14,546 nucleotides of DNA from Bacteroidota bacterium (GTDB taxonomy: Bacteria; Bacteroidota; Bacteroidia; Chitinophagales; Chitinophagaceae), in the NCBI GenBank assembly GCA_021780705.1, contig JAJXYG010000002.1, positions 1 through 14,546 on the forward strand. The letters run 5' to 3'. The notes under the pieces are model-generated. The model was not told the DNA's origin. It ran no database searches and saw only the letters and a list, made by a program, of their open reading frames with translations. Every line of letters begins with the position of its first letter. Position 1 is the first letter of the stretch. The position numbers and the translations under genes were made by a program. Positions 1 to 7,190 of this stretch are shown here, piece after piece.

Positions 1-66
1 GATCTTGACCCGCAAGGATCAGAGGGTCAGGTGATTGAAATTTTAAAAGTCAATTATTTATGGTAA
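1..66 (+). CDS. C-terminal fragment of an unidentified upstream protein (partial)
   Basis: Reading frame 1 is open from the first base of the window and ends at a TAA at 64-66, giving 21 visible residues that end in KVNYLW. The last 7 bases overlap the ATG of the following cyclophilin gene (60-62), an arrangement typical of translationally coupled genes. The fragment is too short to assign to a family, and an open frame of this length can occur by chance, so its reality rests mainly on the tight overlap and on the otherwise absent leader for the next gene. Confidence 0.4.
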   Translation, partial: DLDPQGSEGQVIEILKVNYLW

Positions 67-656
67 AGAGGTATTTGATTATTATAATGGCGCTCGGGGT
101 GATGTGGACCTCATGCAAACATAAAGTTTATCCCCCTGACTGCGTAAAGATCGAAACCAATTTTGGAGATATTATCGTGCAGCTATTTCCGGACAAGGCG
201 CCTGCCACGGTGGCCAATTTCCTCAAATATGTGGATGCAGGATACTATAAGAATGGTTCCTTCTACCGGGTGTTGAAGGCCGAAGATGAGCCTTCCGCCG
301 GATTTAAATCCGATCTGATTCAGGGTGGAATATGGCAGACGAAAAGCAAACTGCAGGCAGGCCTGCCCGGTATTACCCTGGAAACTACCAAAGAAACCGG
401 AATCCTTCATAGGGATGGTACGATTTCCATGGCCCGCAGCGGACCTAACACGGCTACCACCGAGTTTTTCATCGTAATTGGCGATCAGAAGGATTATGAT
501 TATGGGGGAGACGCCAATACAGACGGGCAGGGATTTGCCGCATTCGGGCGGGTAGTGGACGGAATGGATATAGTGAGAGACATTCACTCCCAGCCGGATT
601 ATAATACGAGTTTTACCCCGCCTATTGCGATTAAAAATATCGTGAGAGTGAAATAG
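60..656 (+). CDS. Cyclophilin-type peptidyl-prolyl cis-trans isomerase, probable lipoprotein
   Basis: The 198-residue product is predicted to catalyse cis-trans isomerisation of Xaa-Pro bonds during folding of exported proteins. It opens with a short basic-hydrophobic signal (residues 1-18) followed by Cys19 in the context WTSC, a loose Bacteroidota-style lipobox, so a membrane-anchored envelope location is inferred. The rest (about 27-197) is one cyclophilin domain: FYRV with the catalytic-type Arg70, LIQGG around Gln88, the block GTISMARSGPNTATTEFFIV (120-139), and FGRVVDGMDIV (162-172). An acidic Gly/Asp-rich loop at 144-157 sits where eukaryotic cyclophilins carry the cyclosporin-contacting Trp, which is not evident here. 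The ATG at 60 overlaps the end of an upstream open frame. The gene converges on dsbD, with 16 bp between the two stop codons. The family assignment is firm; the lipoprotein status is less so. Confidence 0.93.
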   Translation: MVKRYLIIIMALGVMWTSCKHKVYPPDCVKIETNFGDIIVQLFPDKAPATVANFLKYVDAGYYKNGSFYRVLKAEDEPSAGFKSDLIQGGIWQTKSKLQAGLPGITLETTKETGILHRDGTISMARSGPNTATTEFFIVIGDQKDYDYGGDANTDGQGFAAFGRVVDGMDIVRDIHSQPDYNTSFTPPIAIKNIVRVK

Positions 657-678
657 CCTTAAAAGCTTCGTGCTATTT
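651..678. terminator. Hairpin joining the stop codons of convergent genes (weak bidirectional terminator candidate)
   Basis: AAATAGC (651-657) and GCTATTT (672-678) form a perfect 7-bp stem with a 14-nt loop that itself contains the palindrome AAGCTT. The cyclophilin TAG (654-656) and the dsbD stop (CTA on this strand, 673-675) pair with each other within the stem. The stem is AT-rich and no clear T-tract follows on either strand, so function as a terminator is only plausible. Confidence 0.35.
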
Positions 679-2298
679 GATTACGGCCGCAGAGGAGGGG
701 AACCTTTGGCTATTGACCGCCGCCACCTTGGTCAGAATATCCAGAAAGCGCTGTTTGTCCGGATTATACCCTCCGGCATTTTGAATGATCTTTCCGGTTT
801 CATCCGTGAAAATATACAGCGGTTGCGCATTGGAGTTGGCAATTACCGCTTCAAAGTCCAGGTTTTTGGCCCCCACATTGTCAATATAGGACTGGTCAAA
901 TTTGGAGGTGTATTTTTCATTGTCAGGAAGTTCCTTCTTCTCATCCACATACAGGGAGGCTACCACGAAATCATCATGCAGCTTCCGGCTGACCTGAGGA
1001 GTGGACAGGACCTCGGCCTCCATTTTTCTGCAATTGGCACAGCTGTGACCGGTAAAGTCAATCATTATGGGCTTGTGCATTATTTTGGCGGCAGCTACCG
1101 CTTCATCAAAATCAAAGAAAGTTTGCACCCCCGAAATCTCGGAGGAAAGAATGTCCGTGTACTTTTTCGGAGTGACCACGATCGTATGGGTGCCGGACGC
1201 ATCTGAGCCGGAATCCGAATTGGTTAACTGAATATTGCGAATCAGCTTCTCCAGGTTGAAATCCTGGGTTTTGTTTTCAGGCAACCAGCCACTGATCGCA
1301 TTGAGGGGAGCACCCCACAATCCGGGAATCATATATACGGTAAATGCCAGGGCCAGAATGGCAAAAAACAGCCTGGTCACAGTGAGATAAGGATGCCCGT
1401 AATCGTTTACCGGCAGATGGTCGTCATGGCTGAATTTGATCTTCCCCAACAGGTAAAAGCCAAGCAATCCGGCAATAATGATCCACAAGGACAAATACAC
1501 CTCACGGTCCAATATCCTCCAATGATAAGCCAGGTCCACATTGGATAAGAATTTCAGGGCCATGGCAATTTCTATAAAACCAAAGGAAACCTTCAGCGTA
1601 TTCAGCCATCCGCCGGATTTGGCAATCTTGTTCAGCATTCCCGGAAAGAATGCAAAAAGGGCAAAGGGAAGGGCAATGGCTATGGAAAATCCCAGAAAAC
1701 CCACCACAGGACCCATCCGGGCCTTTTGCTGGGTGACATCCACCAGCAGGTTGCCAATGAAGGCCGCCGTGCAGGAAAAGGAAACCAGGACCAGGGTCAG
1801 CGCCATAAAGAAAATCCCCGAAATACTGTTCGCACTGGCTTTTGAATCCACCTTGTTGGTCCAGGAGGAAGGCAGGGTAATTTCAAAGGCTCCCAGAAAG
1901 GAGATGCCAAAAATCATGAACAGCACAAAAACAAAAATATTAAACGGGGCACTCGTGGAAATCTGATACAAGGTATCGCTGCCAAAGATCAGGGTCAGAA
2001 AAAAGGCGAATACCGTAAAGATGGTCACAATGGACAAAGAATAAATGATGGCATTGCGAATCCCCTGGGCCCGGGACTGACTCCTTTTCAAAAAGAAAGT
2101 GACCGTTACCGGGAACATGGCATAGAGGCAAGGCTGAATTACCGCAAAAAAACCCCACTTAAGTCCCTGAAGAAAGGTCTCCCCGAGTCCATGGACCGGG
2201 GCGGCACCAGTCTGGGCAAAAGCCTCATGGTGCATTCCTAAAAGAAGGATCAGGGCAATGACAAGGAATCTTCTGATTGGTAAAAAAGATTTCATCAT
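673..2298 (-). CDS. dsbD: DsbD-type thiol:disulfide interchange protein (transmembrane domain plus C-terminal thioredoxin domain)
   Basis: This 541-residue inner-membrane protein should pass electrons from cytoplasmic thioredoxin to periplasmic thiol partners. A signal-like hydrophobic segment (11-29) precedes about eight membrane segments between residues 44 and 330. These include the two redox Cys contexts of the family: Cys57 in IQPCLYAMFPVTVTFF and Cys176 in VSFSCTAAFIG. The C-terminal domain (about 390-541) is a thioredoxin fold with Cys420-Cys423 in DFTGHSCANCRKME, matching the usual DFTGxxCVNCRKME. The E. coli DsbD N-terminal (alpha) domain is missing here and is encoded by the separate gene immediately upstream (2362-2799). 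The start is one of two adjacent ATGs (2298 or 2295); an A/T-rich leader precedes them and there is no strong Shine-Dalgarno. The residues after the second Cys read Thr-Ala-Ala instead of the Thr-Gly-Pro that I expect in Bacteroidota relatives. Confidence 0.94.
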   Translation of the reverse strand: MMKSFLPIRRFLVIALILLLGMHHEAFAQTGAAPVHGLGETFLQGLKWGFFAVIQPCLYAMFPVTVTFFLKRSQSRAQGIRNAIIYSLSIVTIFTVFAFFLTLIFGSDTLYQISTSAPFNIFVFVLFMIFGISFLGAFEITLPSSWTNKVDSKASANSISGIFFMALTLVLVSFSCTAAFIGNLLVDVTQQKARMGPVVGFLGFSIAIALPFALFAFFPGMLNKIAKSGGWLNTLKVSFGFIEIAMALKFLSNVDLAYHWRILDREVYLSLWIIIAGLLGFYLLGKIKFSHDDHLPVNDYGHPYLTVTRLFFAILALAFTVYMIPGLWGAPLNAISGWLPENKTQDFNLEKLIRNIQLTNSDSGSDASGTHTIVVTPKKYTDILSSEISGVQTFFDFDEAVAAAKIMHKPIMIDFTGHSCANCRKMEAEVLSTPQVSRKLHDDFVVASLYVDEKKELPDNEKYTSKFDQSYIDNVGAKNLDFEAVIANSNAQPLYIFTDETGKIIQNAGGYNPDKQRFLDILTKVAAVNSQRFPSSAAVIK

Positions 2299-2346
2299 AA
2301 TATTTTAAGATGGAAGGATCAATCCATTAGCCTCTATCCAAATGAA

Positions 2347-2370
2347 CTGTCCGGACAGGCGCTAAAGCGC
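2347..2370. repeat. Two abutting inverted repeats at the junction of the split DsbD genes
   Basis: CTGTCCGGACAG (2347-2358) is a perfect 12-bp palindrome. It is followed immediately by GCGCTAAAGCGC (2359-2370), an inverted repeat of 5-bp arms around AA. The second repeat includes the stop codon of the upstream DsbD N-terminal-domain gene (2362-2364). On the coding strand the two would fold at the 3' end of that cistron, 49 nt or more before the next ATG. No T-tract follows, so an mRNA-processing, stability or attenuation element, or a dyad protein site, is as likely as a terminator. Confidence 0.55.
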
Positions 2371-2799
2371 AATATTAAAAGCAATGGTCTTGGGAGGCAG
2401 ACATTGCCGGTCATTACACACCATGTATTCTATGGTTCCCGCTACTGCTTTGGTGCCTGGGGTCACCCTCACGGTTTGCATGAAGTCGACATTATTTTCG
2501 AAGTATTTTTGATTTACATTGAACTCCTTTTCAAAGACCACTTTCATCTTGCCCTCTTCTCTGGCCTTGCCAACGGGTTTCACTTTTTTAAAATTCAGTA
2601 CAGTGGCCTGGGCTCCCCCATCCGGATTGTAAATGGAGTATATATGCCAGCTAGGATCCACATAGGTCCTGATGTGCAGGACATATTCATTGACCCCTTT
2701 TTTCTGGGCAGCGTAACTGAATCTGACAGGATTGAGGATTTGACCGAAAGTAATGGTGAGTACACACAGGCCTAATAACGTTAAAAAAAATTTTTTCAT
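2362..2799 (-). CDS. Secreted DsbD N-terminal (alpha) domain protein
   Basis: This 145-residue exported protein is predicted to be the stand-alone periplasmic domain that receives electrons from the DsbD membrane/thioredoxin protein encoded just downstream and hands them to oxidised client proteins. Residues 1-20 form a signal peptide ending in TFGQ, a common Bacteroidota cleavage context. The body is a single beta-rich domain with WHIYSIYNPDGG (51-62) and the redox pair Cys128-Cys133 in EYMVCNDRQCLPP, corresponding to the CxnC-xPP motif of nDsbD. The downstream dsbD gene starts 63 bp after the stop on the same strand, so the pair is very probably one transcription unit. The only other Cys is in the signal peptide (Cys12). 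It follows purQ by 80 bp. Homology to PF11412-type domains is inferred by motif and gene order. Confidence 0.85.
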   Translation of the reverse strand: MKKFFLTLLGLCVLTITFGQILNPVRFSYAAQKKGVNEYVLHIRTYVDPSWHIYSIYNPDGGAQATVLNFKKVKPVGKAREEGKMKVVFEKEFNVNQKYFENNVDFMQTVRVTPGTKAVAGTIEYMVCNDRQCLPPKTIAFNIAL

Positions 2800-2816
2800 A
2801 CCAGGAGAGATTTCAA

Positions 2817-2824
2817 CAATTATA
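2817..2824 (-). promoter_or_regulatory. Possible -7 element for the split dsbD operon
   Basis: On the minus strand this reads TATAATTG, seven of eight matches to the Bacteroidota -7 consensus TAnnTTTG. It lies 17 bp upstream of the ATG at 2799, implying a very short leader. No convincing TTTG (-33) element is seen at the expected distance, so read-through from purQ remains an alternative. Confidence 0.28.
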
Positions 2825-2852
2825 ATTCATAAAATGATTGCCTTGGGAATTC

Positions 2853-2878
2853 ATGAGTTAAAATGAGTTTTATTTAAC
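2853..2878. repeat. Short direct and inverted repeat after purQ
   Basis: ATGAGTT occurs twice (2853-2859 and 2863-2869), and GTTAAA (2857-2862) pairs with TTTAAC (2873-2878) around a 10-nt loop. It lies directly behind the purQ stop codon. The stem is only 6 bp and AT-rich and has no T-tract in the purQ direction, so it is at best a weak terminator. Confidence 0.3.
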
Positions 2879-2879
2879 T

Positions 2880-3545
2880 TTAGTTTATAGAAAATAGTTC
2901 CGAAAAGATGCCCCTGCCATCCATATTTTGCAATGCATCGCTGCAGGCCCGCTCCGGATGCGGCATCATGCCAAATACATTCCCCTCCTTGTTGCGAATG
3001 CCGGCAATATTGTCCAGGCTTCCATTCGGTGAAAAATCTGCATCCTGAAAATTTCCACCTGAATCACAATACCGGTAAATCACCTGGTTATTTTTTTCCA
3101 ATTCCCCGAGTACCTGGCTGCTGGCATAGTACCTGCCATCACCGTGGGCTACCGGAATCTTCCTGACCTGCTTGTCTTCACCGGTGATAAGCACATTGCG
3201 GCAGACAAATTGCATATTTCCATTTCTTAGCAAAGCTCCGGGGAGCAACCCACTTTCACATAGAATCTGAAAGCCGTTGCAGACGCCAAACACTTTCCCG
3301 CCCCTGGCCGCAAAATCAATCACACTCTGCATCATGGGGCTGAATCGGGCAATGGCCCCGCACCTCAAATAATCTCCAAAACTAAATCCCCCCGGAAGGA
3401 CAATGCAATCCCGGGTGCTAAACATGGAGAGATCGCGGTCTTTGTGCCAGAGCGGAAGTACTTCCTGATGAAGGTCATCCCTTAAAGCATGAATCATGTC
3501 CCTGTCACAATTGGAACCGGGGAATACTACGACGCCGAATTTCAT
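2880..3545 (-). CDS. purQ: Phosphoribosylformylglycinamidine synthase subunit PurQ
   Basis: The 221-residue protein is the class I glutamine amidotransferase subunit of FGAM synthase: it hydrolyses glutamine and delivers ammonia to PurL for step four of de novo purine synthesis. The start MKFGVVVFPGSNCDRD is the standard PurQ N-terminus. The triad is intact: nucleophile Cys89 in GVCNGFQIL, with His196 and Glu198 in MMPHPERA. PGGFSFGDYLRCGA (51-64) is the conserved oxyanion-side loop. The length fits the small-PurL-type PurQ (roughly 220-230 residues), which normally works with separate PurS and PurL; neither is in the window. An in-frame ATG at 3656 would add 37 residues and overlap the neighbouring gene, so it is rejected. 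It follows the DUF6427-like gene by 41 bp, and a TAnnTTTG match lies in that gap. Confidence 0.96.
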   Translation of the reverse strand: MKFGVVVFPGSNCDRDMIHALRDDLHQEVLPLWHKDRDLSMFSTRDCIVLPGGFSFGDYLRCGAIARFSPMMQSVIDFAARGGKVFGVCNGFQILCESGLLPGALLRNGNMQFVCRNVLITGEDKQVRKIPVAHGDGRYYASSQVLGELEKNNQVIYRYCDSGGNFQDADFSPNGSLDNIAGIRNKEGNVFGMMPHPERACSDALQNMDGRGIFSELFSIN

Positions 3546-3571
3546 ATAAGAGAGAATTTCTATTTGAAATG

Positions 3572-3579
3572 CAAAAATA
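3572..3579 (-). promoter_or_regulatory. Candidate Bacteroidota -7 element upstream of purQ
   Basis: The minus strand reads TATTTTTG, a full match to TAnnTTTG, 27 bp upstream of the purQ ATG and inside the 41-bp gap behind the DUF6427-like gene. A TCTG about 16 bp further upstream is an imperfect -33 candidate with shorter-than-usual spacing. This suggests purQ (and perhaps the dsbD genes) can be transcribed independently of the genes upstream. Confidence 0.45.
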
Positions 3580-3586
3580 CTAAGAT

Positions 3587-4567
3587 TTATCGCTTCAGAT
3601 AGCTTAAGTAATAAATGAAACCCACCATCAGCCAGTGAATAGATAGGGGAAACCATTTTTTAGTTGGGTAAAAAAAGAAGTACGCCACAAAGGCAGAAAG
3701 CGGAACTGCCGCCAGGATCCAGTATTGGAAATTATACACCCGGTTGATAAACGGGATCAGCAGGGCGGTGATCAGATAAAGCAATAATAAGCCCCAGTTC
3801 TTCCTGACCTGGACCAGTTGTTTGCGGGAAGAGATTTGAATAAAAAGTCCTCCCATCACGGCAGCAAACAGGATCGGGATAATCCCGAGGTAATAAAGGT
3901 GATTGCTGATAATGAAGGCGTAATTGGCCTTGAACTGCGGCATCGTATAGTTATAGAGGGCATTGGTCAGGAATAGCCAGGCAAAAAGGAGGTACCAGGG
4001 GGTAAGCACCCCGAGTACGGATACAAACCATTCCTCTATCCTGAAGGGCCGGGTAAGGATGAGAGCAAATACGACCAGCAATACAAATGCAATGGAGGGA
4101 AAATACAGAAACATGCTGATTCCCAGCACCAAACCGATATTATACAAGGTGGTTTTGGCATGGGGATTATTATACAGATTGCTGATTTTCGCCCACAACC
4201 AGATCAGCATGGTATTGAGAATCAGTGCCGAACTGAGTATATTCCATTCCGGAAAAAAAGACGTGATCAGCAGGTAACTCATCCCCGGGAGGTAGTTGGA
4301 CTTCTGCATCATCCGGCGATTATTGATCAACTGGTTGAAACTCAGCGCCTGGGTATATAACAGGAGAAAAGATATGAGTGAATACACTACAGGATACCGG
4401 TCCAGGAAGGGCTTCAGGAAACCGAGCATGCGGTTGTACAGCACCCCGTCAGAGTTCATCACCACGGGAACCAGGGGATGAATGAACCAGACCAGCTTCA
4501 GCAACAACCCATAGATGAGGAGCAGGAAGGTGTTGAAGGGGTTATTTAGCCTGAATTTGCCAATCAC
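3587..4567 (-). CDS. Polytopic membrane protein, DUF6427-like
   Basis: This 326-residue integral membrane protein has about nine or ten hydrophobic spans (for example 12-30, 58-75, 96-128, 143-172, 182-202, 219-246, 257-274, 281-300 and 306-323). No catalytic motif is visible. Landmarks are the N-terminal FRLNNPFNTFLLLIYG, FFPEWNILSSALILN (104-118) and the charged loop LTRPFRIEEW (171-180). It resembles the Bacteroidota-restricted DUF6427 family, whose members I associate with purine or pyrimidine nucleotide genes; here it lies directly before purQ. The function is unknown. The only reasonable start is GTG at 4567: there is no in-frame ATG upstream for at least 40 bp, and the next Met is residue 37, already beyond the first membrane segment. 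The family name is from memory of conserved features and should be treated as probable. Confidence 0.78.
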   Translation of the reverse strand: MIGKFRLNNPFNTFLLLIYGLLLKLVWFIHPLVPVVMNSDGVLYNRMLGFLKPFLDRYPVVYSLISFLLLYTQALSFNQLINNRRMMQKSNYLPGMSYLLITSFFPEWNILSSALILNTMLIWLWAKISNLYNNPHAKTTLYNIGLVLGISMFLYFPSIAFVLLVVFALILTRPFRIEEWFVSVLGVLTPWYLLFAWLFLTNALYNYTMPQFKANYAFIISNHLYYLGIIPILFAAVMGGLFIQISSRKQLVQVRKNWGLLLLYLITALLIPFINRVYNFQYWILAAVPLSAFVAYFFFYPTKKWFPLSIHWLMVGFIYYLSYLKR

Positions 4568-4654
4568 GGAAAACTTTTCTGGAAAAGTAATAAATAAAAA
4601 TCTGAATCAAAGGAAATTGGTCCCACATCCAGGGCACCTCCCCGACCCGGAAAC

Positions 4655-6157
4655 TCAGAATTCGATTTTGGAAAAGCAAATGTAATTTCTAAAAGTACAG
4701 GGAAGCACCATCTGATAGGAGCTGACCTGCTTGGCATATTTGGGCATGAATTCATATCCCTTGTCCAGACTCCGGAACGGCGGTTCCCGTACCACCGATC
4801 CATCCGGGGACATGATTTGTTCCTTCAGCAGTTCAAAATGCCGGTCCATCTCATTATAGAGAAAATGCAGCTTCCCACCCGTGAGCATGATGGAATAAGA
4901 CAGGTAATTGTCGGTATTGTCATCATACTGGGATTTGGTCACCACGGTCTTCCAGTTCAGCTTGCTCTCGGGTGATACATCAAATACGGCAATGTTGTCA
5001 TAATAATACCGCGAGTTCCCTCCGTTATTGTAATAGGGGTTATAATATCCTCCCATGTACGGGGAATAAATATAGGGGTTGTAATAGGAAAACGGCGACA
5101 GGGGACTGCCAAATGGGAAGCCGTAACCGTTATACCGGTAATTGACCGAACGGTCCTCGGCAGTCAGAATAAATCCACCATCCCTCTTTAAAATCACATC
5201 CCTGATAAAATAGTCGTTGAATGCCTGGCGGGCATTACCTTGCGATTTGGCAAGATTCTTAAGGGATTCATCAAAGGGAAGAATGGACTGGTAATCGATC
5301 CTTGCCTGCCGGATGTCCCAGAACGCACTGAATAAGCCGTCGACATTGCTGTTTTTCCTTGAGTAATAAAGGGAATTGATGACATACCGCTGGTTGAGGT
5401 TGTCAATTTTGAGAAATACCTCGCTAAGGTACTTCCCAAAAAGATTGACCGGGTGCAGTTCAATACTGTCTGCATCGGCAGGCTTCACTGCAAGGAGCAG
5501 CTGTTGCTGGAGGTACCGGGAATCCTGCCGGTCTCCGACGGTAAACACAAAATTTCCGTTATTGTCCACATAGAAATCACTGAGGGAATTTCTGTAATCA
5601 TCAAAATTGGTTCCGATTACGGATTTGTGCAGCAACTGGAGACTGGAATTGAACAACAGGGTGGTGAAGGTGAAAGTCTCATACTTCTTCTGGATCTTGT
5701 AGAGCAGGATCTTGGAACGGTCCTCGCTATAAATGACATTGTAGATTCTGGAATTTGAAAAGAATCCGAGATGGGTGGTGTCCAGGGCAAAAGGTTTGCG
5801 AAGCACTTTTCCATTTCCATCCATTTCCACTGCCATGGCATACATGGCACTCCTCTTCTGATACTGGTAAATGGCATACAGGGAATCCGGATAGGCAATA
5901 AATTCTGCACTCAGGGTCCTGTCCGGCATGAACTGCAACTTGAAGGCATCCTTGACCTTCATATCATTATCGAATATGGTCAATATCCTGCGGTTCCTGA
6001 GATTTTTGTACACCAGGTAATTTCCGCTCACCTTTCCGATAATGTCAAAATTCGTCAGATTGACATCGGCAGGATCCGGATCTGAGTATTTGATATCCTG
6101 GGCTGCGGCCGACAGGGAAATCAAAAACAGGGTACACCAAAAGAATAAAAATTTCAT
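4655..6157 (-). CDS. Secreted hypothetical protein with Tyr/Asn/Pro/Gly-rich segment
   Basis: I do not recognise a named family for this 500-residue protein. Residues 1-20 are a classic Sec signal peptide ending SAAAQ. The mature part is made of alternating hydrophobic strands with repeated small motifs such as NGKVLR, NNGNFVFT, DGGFILTAED and GGKLHFLYNE, which suggests a beta-propeller-like fold in the periplasm or on the outer surface (inference). Residues 340-387 (DNA 4997-5140) form an unusual low-complexity insertion with about 17 Tyr plus many Asn, Pro and Gly (YYNPYIYSPYMGGYYNPYY is typical). There is no C-terminal sorting domain and no lipobox. The gene is divergent from the YfcH-like gene and is followed after 87 bp by the DUF6427-like gene, with which it may share a transcript. 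The only mature-region Cys residues lie in the C-terminal tail (487 and 494). Confidence 0.85.
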   Translation of the reverse strand: MKFLFFWCTLFLISLSAAAQDIKYSDPDPADVNLTNFDIIGKVSGNYLVYKNLRNRRILTIFDNDMKVKDAFKLQFMPDRTLSAEFIAYPDSLYAIYQYQKRSAMYAMAVEMDGNGKVLRKPFALDTTHLGFFSNSRIYNVIYSEDRSKILLYKIQKKYETFTFTTLLFNSSLQLLHKSVIGTNFDDYRNSLSDFYVDNNGNFVFTVGDRQDSRYLQQQLLLAVKPADADSIELHPVNLFGKYLSEVFLKIDNLNQRYVINSLYYSRKNSNVDGLFSAFWDIRQARIDYQSILPFDESLKNLAKSQGNARQAFNDYFIRDVILKRDGGFILTAEDRSVNYRYNGYGFPFGSPLSPFSYYNPYIYSPYMGGYYNPYYNNGGNSRYYYDNIAVFDVSPESKLNWKTVVTKSQYDDNTDNYLSYSIMLTGGKLHFLYNEMDRHFELLKEQIMSPDGSVVREPPFRSLDKGYEFMPKYAKQVSSYQMVLPCTFRNYICFSKIEF

Positions 6158-6175
6158 GCCTGTTATTTGGAATAA

Positions 6176-6183
6176 TAAAAGTA
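6176..6183 (-). promoter_or_regulatory. Possible -7 element for the secreted hypothetical gene
   Basis: The minus strand reads TACTTTTA, seven of eight matches to TAnnTTTG, 18 bp upstream of the ATG at 6157. No good -33 match is found. It sits in the 97-bp divergent intergenic region. Confidence 0.28.
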
Positions 6184-6221
6184 ATTATTTGTGGCAACCT
6201 AATACATAAATTGAAATAATC

Positions 6222-6229
6222 TACTTTTG
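6222..6229 (+). promoter_or_regulatory. Candidate -7 element for the YfcH-like gene
   Basis: TACTTTTG is a full match to the Bacteroidota -7 consensus TAnnTTTG and ends 25 bp before the ATG at 6255. The nearest upstream TTTG (6188-6191) is about 30 bp away, further than the usual 19-21 bp, so the -33 element is uncertain. Confidence 0.45.
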
Positions 6230-6254
6230 ATCTATACTAATTTACGTTAAAAAA

Positions 6255-7190
6255 ATGCCAGTAGTTGTGATTGCAGGCGGAAGAGGGCTGATAGGGCAAA
6301 AATTAACAAGCCATTTGACCGCCCGTAATTATGAGGTAATTGTCCTGACCCGCGACAAATCCTCCTTTCCCCAAACCCAGGGAGTGACCTACAGTACCTG
6401 GGATGTCTACCAGGGAATTTTTGACCCGGGGGTTTTCAGGGCCGCAGATGCGATAGTCCATCTTGCAGGAGCCGGGGTGATCGACCAAAAATGGACCGAG
6501 GCCTATAAACAGGAAATAGTCAACAGCCGGACAAAGGCTTCCAGGCTCCTGGTCCGGGCATATACCGAAAGCGGGAGCCGTGCCGGAGTGCTGGTGGCCG
6601 CCACCGCCATAGGATGGTACGGGCCTGACCCGAGTCCGCTCCACCGAAAGGAAGGGTTCATTGAAACGGACCCGGCAGCAGATGGTTTTCTGGCAGCTAC
6701 CTGCCTGGATTGGGAAAACAGCCTTGCCATCCCCAGGGAGGTGCCGCTCAGGATGGTGAAACTGAGGACAGGGATTGTATTATCCGCAGACGGCGGCGCC
6801 TATGAGAAATTTAAAAGCCCCCTTAAAATGGGAATTGCGGCCATCATGGGAAGCGGCAGACAAATGGTCAGCTGGATTCATATGGAGGACCTGTGCCGGA
6901 TGTTTGTGGAATCCATTGAAAACTCCCAAATCAGCGGAGTATATAATGCCGTAGCACCTGTACCCGTCTCCAACCGGAAACTCATTCTCGAAATGGCAGA
7001 AAAAGTCCGCCACAAATTTTTCATCCCGGTGCATGTCCCGGGATTTATTTTAAAACTGATCCTCGGGCAAAGAAGCATCGAAGTGTTGAAAAGTGCCACA
7101 GTGAGTTCCCGAAAAATCCGCGAATCCGGATTTACCTTTTTATATCCCAGCATAGAGTCGGCCCTCGCAGCGCTGGAACAGCGTTCCTGA
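6255..7190 (+). CDS. TIGR01777-family (YfcH-like) NAD(P)-dependent epimerase-related protein
   Basis: The 311-residue protein belongs to the extended SDR group related to nucleotide-sugar epimerases, whose substrate is not established. The N-terminal Rossmann motif is GGRGLIG (8-14) with Arg at the third position, where GGTGFIG is more common. Family marks follow in order: VHLAGAGV (68-75), the SR-T-K stretch after EIVNSR (87-94), ATAIGWYG (116-123) at the usual active-site strand, VKLRTGIVLS (168-177), SWIHMEDL (206-213), GVYNAVAPVPVSN (228-240), and the C-terminal DUF1731-like domain ending VSSRKIRESGFTFLYPSIESAL. The length is close to E. coli YfcH (about 300). The ATG follows an A-rich leader. 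It stands alone on the plus strand between two minus-strand clusters, converges on the ABC permease with 20 bp between stops, and is divergent from the hypothetical gene at 4655-6157. Confidence 0.92.
   Translation: MPVVVIAGGRGLIGQKLTSHLTARNYEVIVLTRDKSSFPQTQGVTYSTWDVYQGIFDPGVFRAADAIVHLAGAGVIDQKWTEAYKQEIVNSRTKASRLLVRAYTESGSRAGVLVAATAIGWYGPDPSPLHRKEGFIETDPAADGFLAATCLDWENSLAIPREVPLRMVKLRTGIVLSADGGAYEKFKSPLKMGIAAIMGSGRQMVSWIHMEDLCRMFVESIENSQISGVYNAVAPVPVSNRKLILEMAEKVRHKFFIPVHVPGFILKLILGQRSIEVLKSATVSSRKIRESGFTFLYPSIESALAALEQRS

Noticed and set aside
670..1206. Plus-strand open frame (178 codons) opposite the DsbD thioredoxin domain
   Set aside because: Antisense shadow of a conserved coding region; no family features.
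3546..3656. N-terminal extension of PurQ from an ATG at 3656
   Set aside because: It would add 37 non-homologous residues, overlap the upstream gene and bypass the canonical MKFGVVVFPGSNCDRD start.
4564..4803. Minus-strand open frame (79 codons) across the end of the secreted hypothetical gene
   Set aside because: It mostly overlaps the 3' end of the 500-residue gene in another frame, and the remaining gap is too short for a gene.
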